Below are positions 56,218-64,000 of a DNA stretch of 64,000 bases, piece by piece. The stretch spans positions 2,174,001-2,238,000 of the forward strand of contig NC_019771.1 of assembly GCF_000317695.1 (NCBI RefSeq), in the 5' to 3' direction. The first letter of the stretch is position 1. Each line of letters begins with the position of its first letter. Under the pieces are notes generated by a model that searched no databases, was not told the origin of the DNA, and saw nothing but the letters and a program-made list of their open reading frames with translations. Both the position numbers and the translations under genes were made by a program. Source of the stretch: Anabaena cylindrica PCC 7122 (GTDB taxonomy: Bacteria > Cyanobacteriota > Cyanobacteriia > Cyanobacteriales > Nostocaceae).

Positions 56218-56427
56218 ATGGGTAAAAAAGATGATCTTAAACAGGTTGATGCAATTGCTAGAGAATTTCGGATGTCAGACGAATTAAGATATGATTTTGG
56301 TGAATTTATAGAGGAAGAAAAAAGAAATGGTTATGGTGGAACTTTAAACGATAGAGGTGATTTTACTTATCCCGAACTCCGTCAAAAAGCTAAAGAATTT
56401 TTAGAGGATATTAATTATGACTCCTAA
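56218..56427 (+). CDS. Small protein resembling C-terminal tips of polymorphic toxins
   Basis: The 69-residue protein (DAIAREFRMSDELRYDFGEF, then NDRGDFTYPELRQKAKEFL) has a pattern I associate with C-terminal segments of RHS/polymorphic toxins, but here as a stand-alone ORF. It overlaps the next gene by 11 bp, so the two are coupled. It may be an orphan toxin tip or a toxin-antitoxin component. The family assignment is from memory and weak. Confidence 0.45.
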   Translation: MGKKDDLKQVDAIAREFRMSDELRYDFGEFIEEEKRNGYGGTLNDRGDFTYPELRQKAKEFLEDINYDS

Positions 56428-56926
56428 GACATCTCTTGCTAATTCAATAGCAAATCTGAATCAAATTATTCAACCAATTATTGGTGAAACTTGCCATCAA
56501 ATTACATTTAGTTATGGTGATGAACTACGGTTACATTTTGGTGAAATGATTCCCTATAATCATCCTAAATTAAGACATTTACGCAAAGGAACTTGGCAAC
56601 TTAGCACCAGAGCAACACCTGTTTATTTAAGAAAAGTACATCCCATGCTCTTTAATTCATATTTCAAACATCCTATAGGTGTTGTTACAAAAAGAAGGTT
56701 GCGTCTTCTATTGGAAAACAAAAAACTAACTGATTTTGTAATTGATACTAATAAGAATTTTAAACTAATTTTATCCTTTGAAGGTAATTACCAACTGGTT
56801 TTAAAACCGGATTTAGAGGATGATTCTGGGCTTGCTTATTGGGAATTGTTGATGCCTAATGAACAAATTTTGACCGTTGGTCCTGGAATGTTTTGGGAAT
56901 GCAAATCAATTCATGAACGTTATTAA
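56417..56926 (+). CDS. Hypothetical protein, possible partner or immunity protein (169 aa)
   Basis: This soluble alpha/beta protein begins MTPKTSLANSIANLNQIIQP, with YGDELRLHFGEMIPYNHP and a C-terminal FEGNYQLVLKPDLEDDSGLA segment. I recognise no named domain. Its ATG lies within the end of the preceding toxin-like gene, which implies coupled expression and perhaps a 1:1 complex. An immunity or antitoxin role is inference only. Confidence 0.45.
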   Translation: MTPKTSLANSIANLNQIIQPIIGETCHQITFSYGDELRLHFGEMIPYNHPKLRHLRKGTWQLSTRATPVYLRKVHPMLFNSYFKHPIGVVTKRRLRLLLENKKLTDFVIDTNKNFKLILSFEGNYQLVLKPDLEDDSGLAYWELLMPNEQILTVGPGMFWECKSIHERY

Positions 56927-57049
56927 TCTGGATATCCTGATAATGTGTTCATACATCTTTAATAGATTCCAAAATGATTGAAAAGTATCTACTACTCTCT
57001 CCCAATTTTTTACCCCAACTTTGAACCTTTTGAATTACTAAATTGATAA

Positions 57050-57664
57050 TTATTCAGTTTCCAAAATTCCAATTAATATATGATCTATTTCTTCTATATC
57101 ATTAGGTATTCTAAAAAGGGTCATATCTTGGGTAATTTGTTTTTGTTGACGATCTAGTTTACCAAACCGCCAAATTTCTCCGGTAGTAACCGAACCATAA
57201 AATACAGCTTTATTTTCTTCAATTTCCGATAAAGCAATTAATTCCACTGCAAGTTGAGTAAATCCTCTCGTTAAATCATCATTCTTGGCTACAATTACTA
57301 GTAAGCTTTGGTGAGAACGCAATAAATAATCTAAATTCCCTTTTAACCAATTATTTACATTAACTGCATATTCAATTTTTAACTGACATTGACAATGAGT
57401 GATTACTTCTAACAATAAAGGTGAAACTAAGGTTTCCCTTCTAGCAGTTTCATTGTTTAAACTTACCAATGGTAAAAAGGATGTAATTTTATGTTTGAGT
57501 GCGCTAATTTTTTCTAAAGGGTTGGGTGTATGAGGTAAATTTAGAGATTGTTTAGCAAATAAATAACCTAATTCTGCTAATATTTCTTCTGGGTCATAAG
57601 GCAGTTAAAAATATGAGCGAAAAGTGTAAGATTGTCCTTCTTGAAGGATTTTTTGTTTAGTCAT
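57050..57664 (-). pseudogene. Nuclease-like gene with in-frame stop and altered active site
   Basis: Reading from ATG 57664 gives MTKQKILQEGQSYTFRSYF, then a TAA at 57605-57607, then an uninterrupted continuation (LPYDPEEILAELGYLFAKQS, ..., SLNNETARRETLVSPLLLEV, ..., KGNLDYLL, LLVIVAKNDDLTRGFTQLAVELIAL) to the stop at 57050. The continuation resembles a restriction-endonuclease-like family of cyanobacteria in which the motif is normally LLVIEAKN; here Glu is Val (codon GTA in place of GAA). Two independent defects support decay. Re-initiation at a TTG (57469) could still make a 139-aa fragment. Confidence 0.7.
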
Positions 57665-57854
57665 ACTATCTCCTTATATTTAGAAATTTTCAGATTCCAT
57701 TTCTGTTGTTAATTCACTCCTAACAAATTACTAATCATAAATAAGTAGCACCACCAATCATACCTTTGCTTGTTTGGTGAATTTCTACCCCTGCATTATT
57801 ATAAACATAAGAACCAATTATATAGCCAACACAAAGGTCATAATTATCATCAAG

Positions 57855-59114
57855 ATGAACATACCAATAGACATACTTATTCTCTCCAATGGCCCAGGAG
57901 AAGTAACAACCTGGGTGCGTCCGGTAGTGAAAGCGTTAAGAGAACAACTAGGTGATGATCGTGATGTTGTCAGAATTTCTGTAATTTTATCACCTTGTCC
58001 CCATGCTAGTGGAAAAGAGAGAGCGATCGCACTTTCTTACCCAGAAGTTGATAGAGTCCAAGCCGCATCACATTTTTGGCAATTTCTACTTTGGGGAAAA
58101 ACCGCAGAAAATTGGGACTGGAGAAGTAAGGGTGTAGTGGTATTTCTCGGTGGTGATCAAATTTTCCCCATAATCATTGGTAAAAAACTGGGTTATAAAA
58201 CAGTAGTTTACGCTGAATGGGAAGCCCGTTGGCACAATTTAATTGACCATTTTGGGGTAATGACAGCAAAAGTTGCAGAAAAGGTTTCCCCCAAATATGC
58301 TCATAAATTTACCGTTGTCGGTGATTTGATGTTAGAAGCAGCGGCACAAGATCACCTCAAATCCAAAATCCAAAATCAAGAATCTAAAATTGAAATGATT
58401 GGGATTTTACCAGGTTCAAAAGCTGCAAAATTAACCCAAGGTGTACCTTTAACTTTAGCTATTGCTGAATATATTCATACCAAAAGACCTGAAACTAAGT
58501 TTGTGATTCCTGTTGCGCCAACTTTGGATTTACAAACTTTAGCTAGTTTTGCAAACCCTCAGAAAAACCCTTTTATGGAAATTTTTGGTACTAATAGTAC
58601 AACTTTAATTATTCCCGAACAAGGTCAGCCAATATTAAACACAGAGACAGGTTTAATTGTCGAATTGTGGCAGGAAAACCCAGCTTATGATTTATTATCT
58701 CAATGTTCTATTTGCTTAACCACAGTTGGTGCAAACACGGCTGAACTTGGTGCTTTAGGCGTGCCAATGATTGTTTTATTACCAACTCAACAAATGGATT
58801 CTATGCGTTCTTGGGATGGTTTACCGGGGTTGTTGGCTAATTTACCAGGGGTGGGTACAAATTTTGCTAAATTGATTAATTGGTTTTTTCTCAAACGCAT
58901 AGGTTTATTATCCTGGCCAAATATTTGGGCGCAGGAAGAAATAGTACCAGAACTTTTGGGAAAACTTAAACCGCAAGAAGTTGGAAAAATGGTTTTAGAC
59001 TTTTTAGAAAATCCCGAAAAATTGCAGGCTATGCGAGATAAATTACGCAATGTGAGAGGTGAAGGTGGTGCTGCAATTAAATTAGCAACTTTAGTAAAGG
59101 AAGAGTTATTGTAA
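57855..59114 (+). CDS. Lipid-A-disaccharide synthase-related glycosyltransferase
   Basis: From ATG 57855 (MNIPIDILILSNGPGEVTTW) the protein has about 419 residues. It has a GT-B fold related to LpxB (TIGR03492-type cyanobacterial family): SNGPGEVTTWVRP at the N-terminus, VVFLGGDQIFPIIIGKKLGY, GILPGSKAAKLTQG and the C-terminal TVGANTAELGALGVPMIVLLP. True lipid A is not made by cyanobacteria in the enteric form, so the acceptor is unknown. The in-frame extension to 57774 is AT-rich and Ile-rich and is not likely coding. Confidence 0.8.
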   Translation: MNIPIDILILSNGPGEVTTWVRPVVKALREQLGDDRDVVRISVILSPCPHASGKERAIALSYPEVDRVQAASHFWQFLLWGKTAENWDWRSKGVVVFLGGDQIFPIIIGKKLGYKTVVYAEWEARWHNLIDHFGVMTAKVAEKVSPKYAHKFTVVGDLMLEAAAQDHLKSKIQNQESKIEMIGILPGSKAAKLTQGVPLTLAIAEYIHTKRPETKFVIPVAPTLDLQTLASFANPQKNPFMEIFGTNSTTLIIPEQGQPILNTETGLIVELWQENPAYDLLSQCSICLTTVGANTAELGALGVPMIVLLPTQQMDSMRSWDGLPGLLANLPGVGTNFAKLINWFFLKRIGLLSWPNIWAQEEIVPELLGKLKPQEVGKMVLDFLENPEKLQAMRDKLRNVRGEGGAAIKLATLVKEELL

Positions 59115-59125
59115 TTTTATCATGA

Positions 59126-59269
59126 AATTTATCCAAATTTCTTCTTAACAAAAAAGAGTATGGCAAAAAAATAGAAGTATTAACTATTGTTGGTATGGCT
59201 GGCTTTGGTAAAAGTACACTTGCTGAACATTTTAAAAATCAAAATTTGTCTGTATATAGTGGCAGATGA
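59126..59269 (+). pseudogene. Relic of a P-loop NTPase gene
   Basis: Forty-seven open codons contain VLTIVGMAGFGKSTLAEHF, a clear Walker A of the NB-ARC/STAND or AAA type. There is no start codon before the motif, and the frame stops at 59267-59269. The rest of the NTPase is absent. It overlaps the 3' end of the minus-strand kinase gene by 31 bp, so the fragment was probably cut by a rearrangement. Confidence 0.55.
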
Positions 59270-60534
59270 ATCACAAACTCAGTACCTTTATCGACAACAG
59301 AATAGCAACTCAACTTGCCAGCGTGAGTTTGTTCAATAATTTGTTTAGCAATCGCCAACCCCAATCCTGTACCTTTACCAACGGCTTTGGTAGTATATAA
59401 ATGGTCGAATATAGATGTTTTCACTCCTTCAGACATACCGAGTCCATTGTCAATGATCGCAATTTTTACCCAATTTCCCTCTACTTTCGTGTCAATATTA
59501 ATCCGATTGGGACGAGCTTGAATTTCGGCAAAACTGCATCCAGAATTGGACTCCTCTAGGGCATCAATAGCATTTGCTAGAATATTCATAAATACCTGAT
59601 TGATCTGTCCGGGGAAACAAACAATTTCTGGAATTTGGCCATAGTCGGTGACGACTTCGATGGCGGGACGGTGTTCATTAGCTTTGAGACGATGGCGTAA
59701 AATTAATACGGTACTATCAATACCATCATGCAGATTGAAAGATTGTTTGGTATTATTGTCAGCACGAGAAAAAATCCGCAGACTTTGGCTGATAGAGATG
59801 ATGCGATCGCCTCCATCTTTCATGGCACGAATTAGTTTTGGTAAATCTTCTCGAATGTAATCTAGGTCAACGGCTTTTAGTTCATCTTCTATTTCTGCAT
59901 CGGGTTGAGGGAATTTCCGATTGTAGAGATCGATAATACCTAACAAGTCATGAATATAATCCTGCACCGCATCGACATTGCCAACAATTGCACCGATGGG
60001 ATTATTGATTTCATGGGCAACCCCAGCGACTAGATTACCGAGGGCTGACATTTTTTCTTTTTGAATCAGTTGCAGTTGGGAGGCTTCTAGTTCTGCTGCT
60101 TTTTGGGCAACTTGGGCGGAGAGGGTTCGGGTGAGGTGAGACAGTTGTAAATGGGTACTAACTCGTGCCAGAACTTCTTTTTCATAGAAGGGTTTGACTA
60201 TATAATCTACCGCGCCTAGTTCCAATGCCTTAACTTTGCTTTCACTATCAGAAAGGGCAGTCATAAAAATGATGGGAATATGGCAGCTACGGTCATTAGC
60301 TTTCAACCTTCGGCAAGTTTCAAATCCATCAATGCCAGGCATCATGACATCTAATAAAATCAAGTCGGGGAGGTAGCGTTCGACCTGTTGTAGTGCGCGA
60401 TCGCCACTAATGGCTATAGCCACATCAAAGCCTGCATCGCTCAGGGTATCCGAAATTACCTCTAGATTGCTAGGCGTATCATCAACAATTAAAACTAAAC
60501 CTGTAATGGTAGATATTGGCGGTGTATACATCAT
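59239..60534 (-). CDS. Response regulator-histidine kinase hybrid (REC-HisKA-HATPase)
   Basis: The 431-residue protein has an N-terminal receiver domain (LIVDDTPSNLEVISDTL, LILLDVMMPGIDGF with the phospho-Asp, VDYIVKPF), a coiled-coil linker, HisKA (His in LVAGVAHEINNPIGAIVGN) and HATPase (INQVFMNILANAIDALEES, IIDNGLGMSEGV, GKGTGLGLAIAKQ). It lies 57 bp downstream of the larger kinase on the same strand; the two probably form a phosphorelay in which the upstream sensor phosphorylates this receiver. There is no DNA-binding output. Confidence 0.9.
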   Translation of the reverse strand: MMYTPPISTITGLVLIVDDTPSNLEVISDTLSDAGFDVAIAISGDRALQQVERYLPDLILLDVMMPGIDGFETCRRLKANDRSCHIPIIFMTALSDSESKVKALELGAVDYIVKPFYEKEVLARVSTHLQLSHLTRTLSAQVAQKAAELEASQLQLIQKEKMSALGNLVAGVAHEINNPIGAIVGNVDAVQDYIHDLLGIIDLYNRKFPQPDAEIEDELKAVDLDYIREDLPKLIRAMKDGGDRIISISQSLRIFSRADNNTKQSFNLHDGIDSTVLILRHRLKANEHRPAIEVVTDYGQIPEIVCFPGQINQVFMNILANAIDALEESNSGCSFAEIQARPNRINIDTKVEGNWVKIAIIDNGLGMSEGVKTSIFDHLYTTKAVGKGTGLGLAIAKQIIEQTHAGKLSCYSVVDKGTEFVIHLPLYTDKF

Positions 60535-60591
60535 TTTATAAATGTGAACATGAATAAAATTGCAGCAGCAGATGGTTAATCAATTTTTCGG

Positions 60592-63015
60592 TCAGGAGAG
60601 ATACTCCTGAATGAATTTTTCTAGTTGTTGGCTTTGGAATTGTTTTGCCAGTTGGATAATCTTCTGAGTGAAAGGTTGGTAGCGATCGCTCTCTTGCGCC
60701 AGCTGTTCTGCTGCGGCGATCAGCTTCTTCAATCGCCCCTCTTGCGCGAGTTCTAACCAAGCCTGGAGGTCGGCGAGGGGTGGTGGAATTAGTTCTTGTG
60801 GTTGCGGCTGATCTAGGGATTGATCGGGGATGACTTCAGTTTTCCAAGTCAGTTGGAGATGTTTTTCCAACAGTCCGAATAAATCATTTACTTGCACTGG
60901 TTTAGCAAGGAAATCATCACCACCCGCATCAATACTCATTTGTTGATCGATTTGAGCAACGGAGGCAGAAGATACAAGCACTTTGAGTGATTGCAGTTCT
61001 TCCTGTTCCCGAATTCGGCGCAGCATCTCAAACCCATCCATAACAGGCATAACTAAGTCAGTAATCACTAGATCCGGGAGATGTTGCTGGATTTGGTCTA
61101 AACCAGCTTGTCCATGTTCGGCTTCGGTGATCATGAACCCTAGAGGCTCTAGCAGATTCAGTAAGACAGCGCGATTTTCCCAGCGATCATCTACGATCAA
61201 AATATGACGTTGTGAGCCTTCGTAGCCAATAATATTACCCACAGATGCGGTCTGCTGTTGACTCCAGTCATTTGCTAAGGGCAGGATAATCTCAAAGGAG
61301 AATTCGCTACCCACTCCAAACTGACTTTTGACCTGAATTTTGCCACCCATTAACTGTACAAGCTGTTGGCTAATGGCTAATCCTAGCCCTGTCCCTTCCA
61401 CTTTGCGCTTCTGCTCCCCTACTTGTTCAAATGTTTGGAAGAGTTTGTTGATATCTGCTGGCGCAATCCCTACACCAGTATCGACAATGGTAATGCACAG
61501 TTGCACAGTGCCATTGGACTCCAACCCAGTTCGTTGAACACGAAAGGTAACACTACCGCGATCGGTAAACTTAATGGCGTTACCGAGAAGGTTAATCAAT
61601 ACTTGGCGCAGCCGTTTTTCATCGGCGTTGACACCGTTCGGTAAATCGTCCTCAGGTTCATAGTGAAACTCAATGCCTTTGTGCTGCGCCCGAATATGGC
61701 AAATTTCCACAACGCTTTGCAGGAAAGACGGCAAGTGGAAAGCTTGAGAGACAAGTTCCAGTTTACGGGCTTCGATTTTGGAGAGATCCAAAATATCATT
61801 GATCAGTGTGAGCAGATGATAGCCACATTGGTGGATGATGTGGACTCCCTGAAGTTCTTTGTCGGGCAAGACTTTGGATCGTCCCAGAATTTGGGCATAG
61901 CCGAGAATCCCATTCAACGGTGTGCGAAGTTCGTGACTCATGTTGGCGAGAAATTCACTCTTGGCATTGTTGGCGCTATCAGCAATTTCCTTGGCTGCAT
62001 CTGCTAAGGCTTTTGATTTTTTGAGTTGGGTTTGTTCCGCAGATTGGAAATAGACCAACACTCCAATTAGTGTTCCCGCCAAAGCTAAGATTGCTAAAGC
62101 GATGATATCTAGGAGTTTGAGTTGAGATTCAATATTTTCACGGGGAATGACCAGTGCTACTGACCAGTTAGCTTCTTTGAGGGGGATAAAGGCCACATAT
62201 TTGATGGTTTTGTCAATGTTGACTAATTCGATCCCCTGTTGCTTATTTACCATCTTTCGAGCGATCGCAGCTAAACCTCGATCTGCGGACTCAACCAATT
62301 TCAGCCCCGGCTTTTCAATTGTGGTCATGAAGTCGGGGTTGGGATGAACGATCGCTTGACCGGCGGAGTTGAGTGTAAAAGCATAGCTATTGTTGCCGTA
62401 TTTGAGTGTCTCTGTGACATACTTGATGCGATTAACGGAAACGCTACCATGCACTACACCGATGGGCGAACTTGATGGATTTCCATCTCTGCGGATAGGA
62501 ACTGAAATTGGTACTGATGACATGCCATTTGCTCTAGCAACCATCGGATCACCGACATGGACATACCCTGCTATTGACCTTTGGAACCAGCGACGATCTG
62601 TAACATTTGCTCGCTTACTGTTGGGGACTGTACTCTCTCGCCATCCATCTGGTGTGGTTAAACCAAAGAGTGAAAAATCTTCAATTCGCTGGTCTTCTGC
62701 TATTAAATATTTACTGGCGACCGACCAATCCACTGAGCGCACGATATCTGTGTTTGCCAACATCTCCACTTTAACTTTGAGAATTGCCAACCAGTGATCA
62801 ATCTCATCTCGGCTCTGCGTCACTTCTGACAGCACTTGATTCTTGAGATTGGCTAACATGATACTTCGCACGGTCTGATAGCTGAAATAAGCGCCTAAAA
62901 CTACAAATAAAGTAGTACCACCTACAATTACCTTAGCTAACAGGCTACGTGAAGGTTTACTAGAGTTTGTAGAAAGGAATGAGGGCGAATCGTAAATATT
63001 TTTAGTCAGATTCAT
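60592..63015 (-). CDS. Membrane hybrid sensor histidine kinase (dCache-HisKA-HATPase-REC)
   Basis: The 807-residue protein has TM1 (about 27-50), a periplasmic dCache-like sensor domain (50-295; FSLFGLTTPDGWRES, RRWFQRSIAGYVHVGDPM, HPNPDFMTT), TM2 (about 298-320), HisKA (MSHELRTPLNGILGYAQIL) and HATPase (LINLLGNAIKFTDRG, DTGVGIAPADINKLF, GTGLGLAISQQLVQLMGG). A C-terminal receiver (LIVDDRWENRAVLLNLLEP, VITDLVMPVMDGFEM) and a short helical tail follow. Ligand unknown; dCache domains often bind amino acids or other small molecules. It starts an operon with the REC-kinase at 59239. Confidence 0.92.
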   Translation of the reverse strand: MNLTKNIYDSPSFLSTNSSKPSRSLLAKVIVGGTTLFVVLGAYFSYQTVRSIMLANLKNQVLSEVTQSRDEIDHWLAILKVKVEMLANTDIVRSVDWSVASKYLIAEDQRIEDFSLFGLTTPDGWRESTVPNSKRANVTDRRWFQRSIAGYVHVGDPMVARANGMSSVPISVPIRRDGNPSSSPIGVVHGSVSVNRIKYVTETLKYGNNSYAFTLNSAGQAIVHPNPDFMTTIEKPGLKLVESADRGLAAIARKMVNKQQGIELVNIDKTIKYVAFIPLKEANWSVALVIPRENIESQLKLLDIIALAILALAGTLIGVLVYFQSAEQTQLKKSKALADAAKEIADSANNAKSEFLANMSHELRTPLNGILGYAQILGRSKVLPDKELQGVHIIHQCGYHLLTLINDILDLSKIEARKLELVSQAFHLPSFLQSVVEICHIRAQHKGIEFHYEPEDDLPNGVNADEKRLRQVLINLLGNAIKFTDRGSVTFRVQRTGLESNGTVQLCITIVDTGVGIAPADINKLFQTFEQVGEQKRKVEGTGLGLAISQQLVQLMGGKIQVKSQFGVGSEFSFEIILPLANDWSQQQTASVGNIIGYEGSQRHILIVDDRWENRAVLLNLLEPLGFMITEAEHGQAGLDQIQQHLPDLVITDLVMPVMDGFEMLRRIREQEELQSLKVLVSSASVAQIDQQMSIDAGGDDFLAKPVQVNDLFGLLEKHLQLTWKTEVIPDQSLDQPQPQELIPPPLADLQAWLELAQEGRLKKLIAAAEQLAQESDRYQPFTQKIIQLAKQFQSQQLEKFIQEYLS

Positions 63016-63056
63016 GGTGAGTTTTACTTGAGGATTTAAAATGACAAGCGGATTGT

Positions 63057-63158
63057 TATAGCCTTTCCTACTCTAGTTAGATACAAAATTACCCCTCCCC
63101 AACCCTCCCCTTGGTAAGGGCGGGTGGGGTGTATTTCATGAGCTTGAGAATTGCTATA
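63057..63158 (+). mobile_element. MITE-like element R1, copy 3
   Basis: It starts TATAGCCTTTCCTACTC and ends AGCTTGAGAATTGCTATA. It is nearly the same as copy 1 but has a direct CCCTCCCC duplication and lacks the GCGCGACAGCGCG hairpin. Confidence 0.7.
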
Positions 63159-63743
63159 TACCAAGCACAAATAATAGTTTTGCCATCCTTGATGAACTAG
63201 TCCACGATTCAATGTTTGTCCTGGAACTAGGGAAAATAATTAGTTCAGGAAAGGAAACACCAGTTCTAGCCGGAAAAAATGCATTAAATTGTCTCGAATA
63301 TTGCCCAGAAAAATCCATAGAAAAACAGAAGAGTGGAAATATTTTTAGAGTCCTATTCAAAACCGCCACAGCAGATAATTTTAGATTTCCAGTGGCGGTG
63401 TGCCAATTGAAAAACTAAAGCAATATATTTAAAGAACAAGAAACACCAACAAAGTAAATAAAATAGAAAGAAAGAAAGGCAATTTATCAAATTTAAATGC
63501 CCGACCCTTCGTTAGGGGAAGGAACGGGGGGCAGGGGGAAACAGACCCTTAACGTCAGCAGCTGCGAACCATTACGGAGCAAGGGTTTAAGACCCCCACT
63601 AAAAAAGAGTTTCAGCGGCTTCAAATCAGGAAGGGTTGAATCCCATGCATGATTTACTCCTTTTGCCTTCTGCAATCGTATTCTAAAATAGCTAAACATT
63701 TTTGCGTAAATACTTGGTATTCTGAAAGGCGCATAAATTCGTT
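63159..63743. other. Intergenic region, no confident gene
   Basis: Short open frames here lack family traits. A partial R4 sequence (GGGTTTAAGACCCCCACTAA) lies at 63582-63603. The segment separates the kinase promoter from the murF 3' end. Confidence 0.45.
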
Positions 63744-64000
63744 TCAAGTAAGTAATTCTACCCGTAACTCATTGACAACCCGATCTAATCCGACGGAATG
63801 GGCTGCTTTAAATAATAAGCGATCGCCCTCCTGCATATAATTCTTTAATCTCGCTACCAAATCGGTATGGGTGAGAAAACACTCAGAAGGTATACCAACA
63901 GCACTTTTAGCGATGTTTTCCGCATCTTCTCCATCAACCAAAACTAGCAAACCATCTAACTGCAAATTCTGCACCATTTCGCCAACTTGTTGATGCAGTT
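63744..64000 (-). CDS. murF: MurF, C-terminal fragment
   Basis: The frame enters from the right edge and ends at the TGA at 63744-63746. It reads LHQQVGEMVQNLQLDGLLVL, ..., GDRLLFKAAHSVGLDRVVNE, the C-terminal Rossmann domain of UDP-MurNAc-tripeptide D-alanyl-D-alanine ligase (typical GDxVLxKGSxxxxMxxVV block). The usual KGSR is KAAHS here. The ATG at 63977 is internal. MurF adds D-Ala-D-Ala to the murein precursor in the cytoplasm. The catalytic domains lie outside the window. Confidence 0.8.
   Translation of the reverse strand, partial: LHQQVGEMVQNLQLDGLLVLVDGEDAENIAKSAVGIPSECFLTHTDLVARLKNYMQEGDRLLFKAAHSVGLDRVVNELRVELLT

Noticed and set aside
60536..60760. 74-codon frame at the 3' end of the hybrid kinase gene
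   Set aside because: It overlaps the kinase C-terminus in another frame and is Arg-rich shadow coding.
63212..63418. 68-codon plus-strand frame between the kinase and murF
   Set aside because: No family traits, no ribosome binding site, and an equally long frame on the other strand.

Overview
The window reads as the chromosome of a filamentous, probably heterocyst-forming cyanobacterium (Nostoc/Anabaena type). The evidence is moderately AT-rich DNA, many copies of the HIP1 octamer GCGATCGC, arrays of 7-8 bp short tandem repeats between and inside genes, several families of small dispersed inverted-repeat elements, and typical cyanobacterial genes: a knotless-phytochrome-type kinase, an LpxB-related protein, a phosphoribulokinase paralogue and a bifunctional PutA. 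I found no tRNA, rRNA, CRISPR array, transposase or phage module.

Left part (1-13.7 kb): a plus-strand run of a gene fragment, an asparagine-synthetase-like protein, a decarboxylase-fold protein without its PLP lysine, and a zinc-ribbon/membrane/TOPRIM-like protein. A 2181-residue exported-type protein follows (DUF4347, 21 delta-60 repeats arranged as 3 x 7, cadherin-like domains, RTX repeats). A second asparagine-synthetase-like gene lies beyond it in the opposite orientation, divergent from a nucleosidase-like gene. Neither synthetase has an N-terminal glutaminase cysteine, so both may form amide bonds other than asparagine.

Middle part (13.8-29.7 kb): mostly housekeeping and signalling genes. 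These are an orphan ATP-grasp ligase, a small gene with a CIRCE-like operator upstream, an acyltransferase, TrhO flanked by inverted heptamer arrays, an O-methyltransferase, a PRK paralogue, NADAR, a GAF-PHY-GAF histidine kinase with two Cys-His bilin-type motifs, a TIR-like protein, MltA and a DUF5895 protein.

Sugar region (29.8-45.6 kb): galK, galT and galE supply the Leloir pathway, and a glycosyltransferase-UDP-galactopyranose mutase fusion makes and possibly transfers galactofuranose. Around them are glycosidases of families GH2, GH43 and GH1, a sugar-nucleotide reductase and a PhyH dioxygenase. The likely theme is scavenging or remodelling of galactose-containing glycans plus synthesis of a galactose/galactofuranose polymer. 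The GH1 and reductase ORFs look like one fusion gene split by loss of an 8-bp repeat unit.

Right part (46.6-64 kb): a retropepsin-like protease, a PHP phosphoesterase, purM, a lipoprotein translationally coupled to an adenylate/guanylate cyclase, putA, a small toxin/immunity-like pair, a decayed nuclease-like gene with an internal stop, an LpxB-related protein, two tandem histidine kinases with receiver domains, and the 3' end of murF.
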